44,753 bases of DNA from Fibrobacterota bacterium (GTDB lineage Bacteria; Fibrobacterota; Fibrobacteria; UBA11236), in assembly GCA_028287505.1 (NCBI GenBank), contig JAQBPN010000126.1, positions 1 to 44,753 on the forward strand, read 5' to 3'. Numbering within the stretch: position 1 is the stretch's first letter; each line of letters starts with the position of its first letter. Positions 32,617 to 41,400 of this stretch are shown piece after piece. The notes under the pieces are model-generated. The model did not search any database and was not told where the DNA came from. It worked only from the letters and a program-made list of their open reading frames with translations. The translations under genes were made by a program, and so were the position numbers.

Positions 32617-33088
32617 AACTAAAGCTCCCGCGGGAACAAGCCCGTTTGGGCAAAGATAATGCAAGGCTGATCGGTTGTAAAGTTTCAGTAGTGGATTTAT
32701 GAATCCCACGTCTACAGATGAAAGTGCGATTTTGCTTTGTACACAAGTAACGTTTCGCATCAAATATGCAGCGGTCCGATTCGATTTATTGATGCGAGAA
32801 TAATCAATCGAATTTGTTCGCACAAGAACATCGGAGTGCGGCTCTTGGAAAATGCTGTCAACGGTTCTGGTGACGAAAAGACTGAATAGCCGGGGTCACG
32901 TGCTATTCGATTGTCTTCGGCAAGTATGTCATCAATTAGATCCGAATGCAATCGGGAAATCTAAGGGCGGAATATCCGGATTACACCTTTATCATGACCA
33001 GGATTTAAGGAGCCGGCCTTTCGGCCGACTTGATTGAGTTTTCAGAACTCTCGCCGTTCTGCATGCTACGGCTCATGGCGAGGGTTGC
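32617..33088. other. 472-base gap without a convincing gene
   Basis: This stretch upstream of paralog C is clearly more A+T-rich than the window. It should hold the promoter of the barrel operon; on the minus strand TTTACA and TTATCT 16 bases apart (about 32682-32655) are a weak candidate. Two small palindromes, GCCCGTTTGGGC (32640-32651) and CCCGCGGG, lie in the predicted leader. An imperfect hairpin AGCCGGCC/GGCCGACT near 33012 follows the DUF1080 gene. Short ORFs here look non-coding. Confidence 0.5.
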
Positions 33089-34288
33089 TCAAATGCGGCT
33101 GAAGCGAATATGCTCCGTGCCGAGATGGCCCTTCAGCTCCACGACCAATACGCCCGTGGCGGGTGTGGTGAGCGTGTGATTCAAATTGCCGGAATCGCTG
33201 TGGAAGCGTTCCAGAACGTGGCCGCGCACATCCGTCACGCTCACATCGTAGGCCGCCCCCAGAGTCCCGGAAAGAACTCCGTTGGACAGGGTCAGCTTGG
33301 GTTTGGCAAACGTCATTCGGGATTGTTCAACCGAGGTCGGATCTTCGCTCTCTACCGGTACGAGCGGACCAGTTATGGGCGTACCGTCGGCCTTCAATGG
33401 GCGGACTTTTATCCTTTTGTATGCGGACCAAGTGCCCTGGTTCCAGCGGCCGCCGCCGTGTACCTGTAAGCCGATAGGACCGGCGGGAGTGACTTGCGGC
33501 AGGGTTTTCCCATATAGGGGGACCCAGGGAAGCGTGTTGGCCTTGCGGGTGAAGGTTTCCATCGTCACGCTGGTGCCTGCGGTGAGGCCGCCGTAGAACT
33601 TGACGCGCATCGTATTCCATCCGTTGACGTCCCAAATCTTCGGGAAGTCGGTAGCGACGCAGCCGCCTGCCGTGCAGCCGTAGGTAGTCGGACCCGGAGT
33701 CAGGCCCGCGGTGAATGTGGTCCAAGTTTTTATCGTCACACTGGAAGCAGCCCCCCCGAAAAGGTAGGGGTCATCGTTCAGGTTTCCGGAGGTCCAACCG
33801 TTTTCATTGAAGCTACCGCCCACGCTGCTGCCTGCGATGTAGTCGATGGTGGATTGCCAGCAAGAGCCACGCGCGGTGGTACGGTTGAATACGCCGCCGT
33901 CATTGCCGAAGGTGGGCCACACATCCAATATGATTTCGTAGTTGTCATAGATCTTGTTGGTGACGACAATGCCGCCGCTCTTGTTGTCTTCGCTGGAGTA
34001 CAGCAAGTGTTGAACGGAATCGGCGAACCACAGCGCGCCATTGGTGCCCGCGCTGGTATGACCCGTCTGGCAATCCTTCCACCAGCCGGTCAGATCTTTG
34101 CCGTTGAATATGGAGACGAATCCTTCCGCATCCGGAGCTGCGACAACGGTGTCCGGCGCACTCCCGTTCATTTTGGGGCCGGTCGGACAGGCTACGTTGG
34201 CCGGCACCTTCGTAGGCGCAGGAACCTGAGCCAAGGCGACTCCCGTCAAAACCAAAACGCAGGCGGTATTGATCAAAATGCTTTTCAT
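33089..34288 (-). CDS. Secreted DUF1080 (3-keto-disaccharide hydrolase-like) protein with sorting-type C-terminus
   Basis: A 399-residue exported protein. The signal peptide is MKSILINTACVLVLTGVALAQ. Residues about 55-300 match DUF1080/PF06439, a concanavalin-like fold: FVSIFNGKDLTGWWKD, IVVTNKIYDNYEIILDVWPTFGNDGGVFNR, WNTMRVKFYGG, PIGLQVHGGGRWNQGTWSAYKRIKVRPL. Members act on or bind modified sugars (3-keto-glycosides) or polysaccharides. The last 80 residues (GVLSGTLGAAYDVSVTDVRGHVL ... GVLVVELKGHLGTEHIRFSRI) resemble the C-terminal sorting domains of type IX secretion, so the protein may be exported to the cell surface. Start ATG 34288 has AAGGGAA 6 bases upstream. Substrate unknown. Confidence 0.87.
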   Translation of the reverse strand: MKSILINTACVLVLTGVALAQVPAPTKVPANVACPTGPKMNGSAPDTVVAAPDAEGFVSIFNGKDLTGWWKDCQTGHTSAGTNGALWFADSVQHLLYSSEDNKSGGIVVTNKIYDNYEIILDVWPTFGNDGGVFNRTTARGSCWQSTIDYIAGSSVGGSFNENGWTSGNLNDDPYLFGGAASSVTIKTWTTFTAGLTPGPTTYGCTAGGCVATDFPKIWDVNGWNTMRVKFYGGLTAGTSVTMETFTRKANTLPWVPLYGKTLPQVTPAGPIGLQVHGGGRWNQGTWSAYKRIKVRPLKADGTPITGPLVPVESEDPTSVEQSRMTFAKPKLTLSNGVLSGTLGAAYDVSVTDVRGHVLERFHSDSGNLNHTLTTPATGVLVVELKGHLGTEHIRFSRI

Positions 34289-34613
34289 GGATATTCCCTT
34301 GTACTCTATTTTCGTTGAGGCCCAACACCCCTCATATGGAGGTAAATATAAGCCGAAAACCCTTTAACGCCCCGCAAAATCAACGGTTTCCGATCAAGAA
34401 ACAAAACGACTGTAACGGAAAAAAATGGTGGCCGCTCGTCGCTTTTCAGCCTTGGCAGGCGCCGGTTTCAGACCATATGGTGTTGATTCTCGGATACAGT
34501 ACGGATTTTTACTTTGGGCCATATGTTTTGCCTAGTGTTTCTTGCATTTCCTTGGGATAATTCCTCCCACGCCCGGGGGCGTTTCGGCCCACGAAACGGA
34601 ACGGTATAACCCC
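34289..34613. other. Divergent intergenic region of 325 bases, A+T-rich
   Basis: It lies between the start of the DUF1080 gene (minus) and the thioesterase (plus) and should contain promoters for both. The best candidate for the thioesterase is an extended -10, TTGGGATAAT at 34552-34561. No hairpin, repeat or coding signal stands out. Confidence 0.4.
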
Positions 34614-35162
34614 ATGAATCTCATATTCCGCCTATGCAAAACCATACTCCTCTATCTGCTGCGCCCCACGCGCCGCGGCATCCTGGAGGAATCCGTGGTC
34701 CGCTTCCGCGTCTGGCCCAATGATCTGGATACCAACCTGCACATGAACAATGGAAGATACCTGACGTTGATGGACCTTGGGCGCTTGGATCTGCTGCTCC
34801 ACAACGGCGCCATTCCCTTTGTGCTGAAGAACAAATGGTACCCGGTATTGGCCGGCACCCAGCTCCGGTTCCGGCGTCCGCTCAATCTCTTCCAGAAGTT
34901 CGAGATCCGTACCCGCATCGTCACCTGGGATTTCAAATGGGTGTACCTGGAGCAAAGGATTTTCCGGAAAGGCGAGCTTGCCTTGCAGGCCTATCTGAAA
35001 GGCGTGTTCGTGGGTCCCAAGGGGAGCGTGCCGATAACGGAGTTGCTGGCGTTGATGGGCACCCGGGAGCCGCCGCCGCCCATGCCGGTGGGGCTTGCCG
35101 CGTGGCTGAAAAGCGAAGACCTCATGATCCGCGATATGAAGGAAGCCGTCGCGCAACCCTAG
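34614..35162 (+). CDS. Hotdog-fold acyl-CoA thioesterase-like protein
   Basis: A 182-residue protein. The block RVWPNDLDTNLHMNNGRYLTLMDLGRLDLL (residues about 32-61) is the signature of 4HBT-type thioesterases of the THEM6-like branch, with D37 or D39 as the likely catalytic acid and the helix LMDLGR packing behind it. Later strands (TRIVTWDFKWVYLEQRIFRKGELALQAYLKGVFVG) complete the hotdog fold. It probably hydrolyses an acyl-CoA or acyl-ACP; the substrate is unknown. The N-terminal 18 residues are hydrophobic and basic and could associate with membrane. ATG 34614 begins at the homologous region; the ribosome binding site is weak (ACGGA). Confidence 0.88.
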   Translation: MNLIFRLCKTILLYLLRPTRRGILEESVVRFRVWPNDLDTNLHMNNGRYLTLMDLGRLDLLLHNGAIPFVLKNKWYPVLAGTQLRFRRPLNLFQKFEIRTRIVTWDFKWVYLEQRIFRKGELALQAYLKGVFVGPKGSVPITELLALMGTREPPPPMPVGLAAWLKSEDLMIRDMKEAVAQP

Positions 35163-35186
35163 CGCTCCGACAGCCCGCGGGGGGAT

Positions 35187-35810
35187 TCAGGGTTTGAGCC
35201 CGTCTCCCTCGTCCGAGGCTTCCGATGCATCTTCCGATTCGTCATCCGGGGACCAGTCGCCGGCGGCTTCCAGGAGCGCGTCGGCCTCGGCTTGCAGCGC
35301 CGCTTCCCGTTCCCGCCGGGCGGCGGCGGATTCGGGCTTGGCTATTCCGGCGCCGGTCTTTGTTCCCGGAGCGCGCGACCCGTCGGCTTGCGGCTGGCCG
35401 CCCGCCGGGGGCGGAGACTTCTTCAAGCGCACCGCGAACTCGGCGGCGCGCAGGGATTCTTCATACAGGATATTGCCTGGGCTCATGGGCAGGAGCTTTT
35501 CCTTGATCAGGGTCGCGGCGCTTTCCGGGCGATCCAGATCGTGCAGGAAGATGGACGCGGTTTCCCACAGGGTCAATTCGTGCCCGGCATCGATTTCCAG
35601 GACCTTTTCGAATTTGAGAAGGGCCTGTTCGGGCTCGTCCATGGCCGTGAGCGCCCGGCCCCAGTAATAGTACCGGTCCAGGTCCGCGTCGGAACGGGTC
35701 AGGCGCGTCTTGACGTGATCGATGATGCCCTGGAGCAGGCGCTCCGCTTTGCGATCCTCGCCGTCGGCGAGCAGATCAAGGGCTTGGTTGAGGTTGGCTT
35801 CGTAATCCAT
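35187..35810 (-). CDS. TPR-repeat protein
   Basis: A 207-residue soluble protein. Residues about 1-130 hold three TPR-like helical pairs (LNQALDLLADGEDRKAERLLQGI, YYYWGRALTAMDEPEQALLKFEKVLEID, ETASIFLHDLDRPESAATLIKEKL), a scaffold for protein-protein contacts. The C-terminal 75 residues are a low-complexity, first basic then strongly acidic tail (SPDDESEDASEASDEGDG). No signal peptide or catalytic motif. Start ATG 35810 has AGGAG 9 bases upstream. It is convergent with the thioesterase and is followed upstream by a 50-base tandem duplication. Function unknown. Confidence 0.8.
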   Translation of the reverse strand: MDYEANLNQALDLLADGEDRKAERLLQGIIDHVKTRLTRSDADLDRYYYWGRALTAMDEPEQALLKFEKVLEIDAGHELTLWETASIFLHDLDRPESAATLIKEKLLPMSPGNILYEESLRAAEFAVRLKKSPPPAGGQPQADGSRAPGTKTGAGIAKPESAAARREREAALQAEADALLEAAGDWSPDDESEDASEASDEGDGLKP

Positions 35811-35852
35811 GACCGGGTCTCCTGGGAGGATGGACCCAATCTAACTTTTTTG

Positions 35853-35961
35853 AATGCGGTAAGCGTGGAGTTGCCTTGCAACTCCGGAGCGAACCGCCAC
35901 TGCGCCCTTTAAATGCGGGAAGCGCGGAGTTGCTTTGCAACTCCGGAGCGAACCGCCACTG
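35853..35961. repeat. Tandem duplication of a 50-base hairpin-containing unit
   Basis: Two copies, 35853-35902 and 35912-35961, period 59 bases, differing at only 3 of 50 positions. Each contains the palindrome GGAGTTGC-N3-GCAACTCC, so each forms a stable 8-bp hairpin. The pair lies between the start of the TPR gene and the stop codon (35965) of the STAS gene, both on the minus strand, so it sits at the 3' end of the STAS transcript. Confidence 0.9.
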
Positions 35962-35964
35962 ACA

Positions 35965-36333
35965 TCATGGACCCGTGAGCGCCAGACCTTGGGAGTGGAG
36001 CCGTTGTTCCAGGGAGCGCCAATCCGCGAAAATACTGTCGCCCATGAAGGTTTCGCACCCGAAAAGCTGGAAGAGATCGATCATGTAGGGCGTAGTGGCC
36101 ACCAACAGGAGGCTGGCTTCGTTTTCCCGGAACTTCCGCACGTTGTGCATGATGGCGCCGATGCCGGTGCTGCAGATGAGAGTCACCTCGCTCAGGTCCA
36201 TCGCCACCCAACGGCCGCCGTTCTCCAGCATGTTTTCCAGATGCTTGTCCAGGACGCGCCAGTTCTGCAGGCGGATCTTTCCCTTTACCGACAGGATTTG
36301 CAGATCGCCCTTTTTGTGTATTCCGATTTCCAT
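35965..36333 (-). CDS. STAS-domain protein (anti-sigma factor antagonist-like)
   Basis: A 122-residue single STAS domain. It has the expected order: an N-terminal strand (LQILSVKGKI), helix (NWRVLDKHLENMLENGGRWVAMDLSEV), the phosphorylatable loop ICSTGIGAIMHNV, where the conserved serine or threonine of SpoIIAA-type proteins lies, and a C-terminal helix region. Such proteins act in partner-switching by binding an anti-sigma kinase when unphosphorylated. No RsbW-like kinase or sigma-B-like gene is nearby. ATG 36333 marks the start of homology; upstream signals are weak. Divergent from the SPOR-like lipoprotein gene. Confidence 0.85.
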   Translation of the reverse strand: MEIGIHKKGDLQILSVKGKIRLQNWRVLDKHLENMLENGGRWVAMDLSEVTLICSTGIGAIMHNVRKFRENEASLLLVATTPYMIDLFQLFGCETFMGDSIFADWRSLEQRLHSQGLALTGP

Positions 36334-36519
36334 ATGCCGTTTCTTGGTTCCCACCAGCCGACGGGCATGGCCCGGCGATGGACAGATTCTACGCTCCGGC
36401 GCGAAAATTCCGCCGTAAAGTATGGGTAAAGGATTTGGGGTATTCGGACAGTTTGTGCGCGGGCCCCACTTTGCTACTTTTCGGAAGCGCGGAACTTGGG
36501 CGCACGGAGGGCGGACGTT

Positions 36520-37074
36520 ATGCGTGAACGCACGGTGGAATGGGGTCGAAAGCCGGTTGCCCTGATGTCCCTCCTGGGCCTGGCGGCGGTTTTGATGACG
36601 GGGGCGCTTTCGGGTTGCGCCGGCATCGCCAAGCGTGGCGGCGAGGACGTCCAGACGGGCTCGGAAACGGCCCGGGAGCCGGCAGCCGGCCAGCCGGAGT
36701 CTTCCCCCCAATCCAGGAAATTCGAAGAGCCGGGCGAGTTGGACAAGCTGCTCGATGCCAAGCCCATAGCCCTGGCGGCGGTCAGACCCGCTTCCCAGTC
36801 CGTTCCATCCGGTTCCGCCGCGCCCAAGGCCCCGGAGCCCGTCAGCAAGGGCAAAGGCAATTTCCGCATCCAGGTGGGCGCCGAGTCGGACGTGGACGCC
36901 GCCCAGGCCAAGAAGGCGGAGTATGAAAAGATGTTGGGAGGCGCCGTCGACGTGATATTCGACGCGCCGTATTACAAGCTGCGGTGGGGCTACTTCGATT
37001 CCAAGCAGGACGCGGAGGATAAGCTCCTGGAGCTATCCGACTTCAAAATCCAGGGATTCGTAGTCAAGCAATAG
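36520..37074 (+). CDS. Lipoprotein with C-terminal SPOR-like domain
   Basis: A 184-residue protein. A lipoprotein signal ends with LSGC (lipidated cysteine C33). A flexible Ala/Pro/Glu-rich linker follows (about residues 35-110), then a SPOR-type repeat: NFRIQVGAESDVDAAQAKKAEYEKM and YYKLRWGYFDSKQDAEDKLLEL, ending FVVKQ. SPOR domains bind septal peptidoglycan stripped of stem peptides, so the protein may act in division or cell-wall turnover. Start ATG 36520 with GGAGG 9 bases upstream. It is convergent with dapF. Confidence 0.85.
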   Translation: MRERTVEWGRKPVALMSLLGLAAVLMTGALSGCAGIAKRGGEDVQTGSETAREPAAGQPESSPQSRKFEEPGELDKLLDAKPIALAAVRPASQSVPSGSAAPKAPEPVSKGKGNFRIQVGAESDVDAAQAKKAEYEKMLGGAVDVIFDAPYYKLRWGYFDSKQDAEDKLLELSDFKIQGFVVKQ

Positions 37075-37098
37075 TTAAATCCATCCCCTTTTGAAGCT

Positions 37099-37935
37099 TC
37101 AGTCCGGCAACACGCCCTGGAAGACTTCCACCGCATTGCCGGTCATGAACACGCTTCCCTTGCCATCGTATTCCAGCAAAAGCTCTCCGCCGGTCAGATG
37201 GATGCGCAGGCGGGATCCGGTTTTGCCCAGTCTGAAACCGATGGCCGCCACGGCCGAAGCTCCGGTCCCGCAGGACCAGGTCTCTCCGGATCCGCGCTCC
37301 CAGGTCCTCTGGATGGCTTCGCCTTTGTTTATGACCTGGACGAATTCCACGTTCACCTTGCGCGGGAAATACGCATGGGTCTCGATGAGCGGGCCGATCT
37401 GCTCCACCGGGAACTTGACCACGTCGTCCACATAGATCACGCAATGGGGGTTCCCCATGGAAACGGAGCCGAACGTTAAGGTGCGGCCCGCGACTTCGAT
37501 GCTGCGTTCCAGCACTTCCGGCGCGTCGAAGGTGGTGGGGATCTTGAGGCCGTCCCAGATGGGCGGGCCCATGTCCAGGCGCACCTGTTGGGCCGCGCCG
37601 GAGGCGTCCCGCTTGACGATCCTGGCGCTGCGCCAGCCCGCTCCCGTCATCAGTTTCAGTTCGTCCTTGCCGCGGGCGTAGTGGTCGTGCACGTACTTGG
37701 CCACGCAGCGCAGGCCGTTGCCGCACATTTCCGACATGGAACCGTCCGCGTTGTACATTTCCATCTCCGCGTCCGCGTCCGGGCGGGGCTTGATGAGGAT
37801 CAGGCCGTCTCCGCCCACCCCAAAGCGCCGGTGGGACAGGGCCACGGCCGTCTTGACGGGATCGGCCACCTTCTCCGTGAACATGTCGACGTATACGTAA
37901 TCGTTGCCCGTGCCGTGCATCTTGACGAACTTCAT
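37099..37935 (-). CDS. dapF: Diaminopimelate epimerase
   Basis: A 278-residue enzyme interconverting LL- and meso-diaminopimelate, needed for lysine and peptidoglycan. The two catalytic cysteines are C71 in EMCGNGLRC and C222 in SCGTGASA; MHGTGNDYV at the N-terminus and GNPHCVIYV are family signatures. The ATG at 37935 overlaps the stop codon of the upstream gene (TGATG), so translation is coupled; a GTG 2 codons earlier is unlikely. It closes the minus-strand run that starts beyond the window end. Confidence 0.97.
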   Translation of the reverse strand: MKFVKMHGTGNDYVYVDMFTEKVADPVKTAVALSHRRFGVGGDGLILIKPRPDADAEMEMYNADGSMSEMCGNGLRCVAKYVHDHYARGKDELKLMTGAGWRSARIVKRDASGAAQQVRLDMGPPIWDGLKIPTTFDAPEVLERSIEVAGRTLTFGSVSMGNPHCVIYVDDVVKFPVEQIGPLIETHAYFPRKVNVEFVQVINKGEAIQRTWERGSGETWSCGTGASAVAAIGFRLGKTGSRLRIHLTGGELLLEYDGKGSVFMTGNAVEVFQGVLPD

Positions 37936-38423
37936 CACCACCCCGATACCGAATTGTCCAGAACCACTTTCACCAGGCTCTCCACCGCCAGCCTTTTGCC
38001 GGTCTCTTCGGTTTCGCCTTTGTCCACCGCGTAGGTCCCGTAACCGGGGACATGATCGTCCTTATAGAGCGTGTCTCCCTTCACCCGATCGATGAAGAGC
38101 ACGCTCACCAGCAAATCCACGCGATAGCTGGTCACCGTGGCCCCGCTGGTGGTCTGGGGGCGGTGGGAATAGTCCGTAAGCACGCACCGGAGTTCCGCGT
38201 CCCCGCCCTCGTTCACTTTGCGCAGATTGCTGCGGCTGCGGAAGCCTTCTTCCAGCCCCTGCGTGATTTGATCGGCCAGGGCCGATTCCAGGGTCTTGTT
38301 CTCCACCGGATCGATGCGCACGGTGCGCAGATGCGCCGGCAGGGTGGTCCCGGAAAAACTGTAGCAGCCCGCGGCCAACAATGCGGCGGCGGCGGGCAGG
38401 GAAAGGAGGCGGAGAGGGCGCAT
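37935..38423 (-). CDS. lptE: LptE-like LPS-assembly lipoprotein
   Basis: A 162-residue lipoprotein with lipobox LAAGC (C20). The mature N-terminus, CYSFSGTTLPAHLRTVRIDPVENKT, is typical of LptE-family proteins, which plug the LptD barrel and help place lipopolysaccharide in the outer membrane. The remainder is a mixed alpha/beta domain (ALADQITQGLEEGF, YRVDLLVSVLF). Family members vary a lot in sequence, so the symbol is a reasonable but not certain assignment. Overlaps dapF by one base and lies 6 bases after the DinG-type gene; the three are probably one transcript. Confidence 0.8.
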   Translation of the reverse strand: MRPLRLLSLPAAAALLAAGCYSFSGTTLPAHLRTVRIDPVENKTLESALADQITQGLEEGFRSRSNLRKVNEGGDAELRCVLTDYSHRPQTTSGATVTSYRVDLLVSVLFIDRVKGDTLYKDDHVPGYGTYAVDKGETEETGKRLAVESLVKVVLDNSVSGW

Positions 38424-38429
38424 GGAAGG

Positions 38430-41400
38430 CTAAAATAAAAAAACGCCCGGCTCCTGGCCGGACCGGGTTTCTTCGTGCGCGGGCGAGGTTTCCCCGGCGA
38501 CTCCGGCCTCCGCGAGCGCGGCTTCGGATCCGCCCTCGGCCGGAAGCTCCGGCCGCAGCAAAGCCGCGGTCCTGGCCAGCAAATCTCCTTCGTTGTCGCA
38601 GACGATCGCGTCCCGTCCCAGGCTGCGCTGGTAGAAGCGCGCATATTTTTCCGTGGCCAGGCGCGGATCCATGATCCAGATGGCGAGTTTCCTCCCCGGC
38701 CGCCGCGGCAGGCGGTTCAGTTCCTGTTTCAGGCGCAGGATGGAACAGGGAAGCAGATAATCGTAGAGGGGATTCTGTCCCGCCTCCTGGAGCCTTTCCA
38801 GGTGCGGCGCGATGAGCGGTTCGGTGGGAACGGGGAAGGGCAGCTTGGTGACGATGACGATCTCCGGAAACATGTCCCCTTCGCCCAAGGCTTCCACGAA
38901 GGACTCCGTGCCCAGCAGGCAAGCGTCCGGACGATGGCGGAACAGGTGCAGGAGATTGTCGCGGCTTCCGTCCACGTGCTGGGCCAGCACCATGCGTCCG
39001 GCCTTGGAAAGACCTTCCTGCAGGAGGCCGCGGGCCTGCTTGAGCATGCCGATGTGCGTGAACAGGGCGAAGGAAGGAACGGGGAAGCGCGTCAATCCGC
39101 GAATGAGGATCTGCCCCATGGTCTGGAGCGCGCCGTTGTTGGAGAGCACGGGACTGAACTTGGCGAGGAAGATGGGATCGGGCCGCTCGTCCCGCTCCCT
39201 GCCCTCCTTCCCAGGCGCTCCGCCTGCTTTCCCAGGCGCTTCGCTTGCCTTTACCGGCGCCCCGCCGGCCCGGACCAGGGCGGTCTTGAGGCGATCGGGA
39301 AAAGCGGTTTCCAATCCGATTTGCCGGCAGAAGAATTTGAATTCATCCCCCAGAGCCACCGCCGAGGACGCGAATACCACGGCGTCCATCTGCGGATAGA
39401 GTTTTTCCGCCAGCAGGGTCCCTATCTCCAACGGGGCGCTGCGTATGAGCGCGCGGTGCGGGTTGGGGAAATCCTCGATCCAGAATACCTCTCCCGTGCC
39501 GGATGGGTGGGCCAGATGTTCCAGATCGCTGCGGAAGGCGCGCAACAGGTCCGCGGTCTTGCGGAGGCCTTGGGACAGGTCTTCCCGGGCGGGCGCCAGG
39601 CGCGCCAGCAACTCTTCCACTTCCACCAGGGAGGCGATGACGGCTTCCGGTCCGGCGTTGAATTCCACCACCAGCTTGTCCGCGTAGCGGATCCGGTTTT
39701 CGCCGTCCTTGCGCCGCTTGGCCGCATGCTTGGCGATCTTGTTGAAGAATTTCTGCAACTGGCGTTCGGGTTCGAACACCTTCAGGCGCAGGCGCTCCAG
39801 GTCCGTCTTGGGTTCCCGGGCCGGGATCGCGGATTCCGGGACCCCGGTTTCAGGAGCGGGTTCGCCTTCGTGTTCCGGCGCGTCCGCATTGGCGGCTGTT
39901 TCTTCCGGCGCGGCCGAAGCGCGCGAATCCGCAGGGGCGGCGGTTTCCACGACCGGACTGCCGCCCTCCGTGCGTTCCAGTTCCGCGAGCAGGCCGCTGG
40001 CATCCTGTTTGGACTGGGCGATCATCTGCAGGATATGCTTGAGCCGGAAGAAGCTGACGTCACGGCCCAGCCGGGCCTGTCCCATCTCCGGCAGGCGGTG
40101 GGCTTCGTCGAAAACGATGAGTTCGTAGGTCGGCAACAGGGCGAAGTCCAGGGCCAGATCGTCCAGGAAAAGATCATGCGTGATCAGCACCAGGTGGGCG
40201 CGCGCCGCCCGTTCCCGGGCCGCATGGGCGTGGCTGCCCGGCTCGGAAGCGTAGGAATCCGACGCCAGCTTGGACCACAGCAGTTTGTTGCGCTCATGGT
40301 TGAAGCCCATGTTGCCGGCGATGTCGCCGTCCCGGGTGCCTTCCAACCAGGTGAGCAGAGGCAGGATGGCCAAGCGCTCCTCGCGGCTGAGGCGCGTTTC
40401 CGGATGCGCCAGAATGCCGGCCAGCTTGCGCGGACTCACGTAGTTGGAGGGAGCCTTGAGCGGCTCGACGCGGACTTCCCCGCCCAGCAGGTTTTCCAGC
40501 AAAGGCAGTTCGGACGTAACGATGCGTTCCTGGCGTCCGCGCCCCGCGACGGAAACGAAGACGGGACGGCGCCGGGCCCTGGCCTGGATCAGGGCCGGGA
40601 CGAGGCATGCCAGCATGCGGCCGGTGCCGGGTTCCGATTCGGCCACCAGGAAGCGGGATTCCTTGAGGGCCCGTTCCACCAGGGAAGCCATGCGGGTCTG
40701 TCTGGCGCGGGCCTGGTAGGGACGGCCGAGGGCGGCGAAGGTGTCCGCGACTTTGCCGGAGGCGAACAGGGATTCCGCGGAAGCATTGACCGGTTTGGCC
40801 GGGACGGCGGCGGGGATTCCGGGCGCGGTCGTTCCCGACTCCCGGGCCTGCCCGCCCTGGTTTGCGCCGATCATGTCCGGCGCATCGCCGAAAGCGGGCT
40901 GTCCGCCGCCGAGCAGGTCCCGCCATTGGGAAGGGCCGGCCGCGAGCACCCGCCCCAGCGCCGCCAGGGTGGCGGGGGAGTAACCGGCAAGTTTCTCTTC
41001 CGCCTTGAGCCAGAGCAGCGCCGATTGTTCCGCGTCGGGAAGGGCGCGATGCGCCTTCTGCGGCGGGATGCCCAGCTTTTCCACCAGGTTCTCCAGGCGA
41101 TGGCTGCCCATGGCGGGCCAGGCCACGCGCGCCAGGAGCAGGGAATCGAAAACGGGATTGGCCAGGGGAGGCATCGCGACTTTGGAAAGGGCGTGTTCCA
41201 GGAAGGCGGAATCGAAATCCGAGTTGTGGGCCACCAGGGGCAGTCCGCCCGCGAAGCGCAGGAACTCCTCGATGCATTCCTTCGGGTCCCGCGCGGCTTC
41301 CAGCATTTCCTTGCTGATTCCGGTCAGGGATTCCACCAGCGGGGTCAAGGCCTTCTCCGCCTTGAGCAGGCAGGACATGCGGTCCTCGATCACGCCTCCG

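Noticed and set aside
32852-33037. 61-codon ORF in the gap upstream of paralog C
   Set aside because: No ribosome binding site, no recognisable domain, and composition differs from genes nearby.
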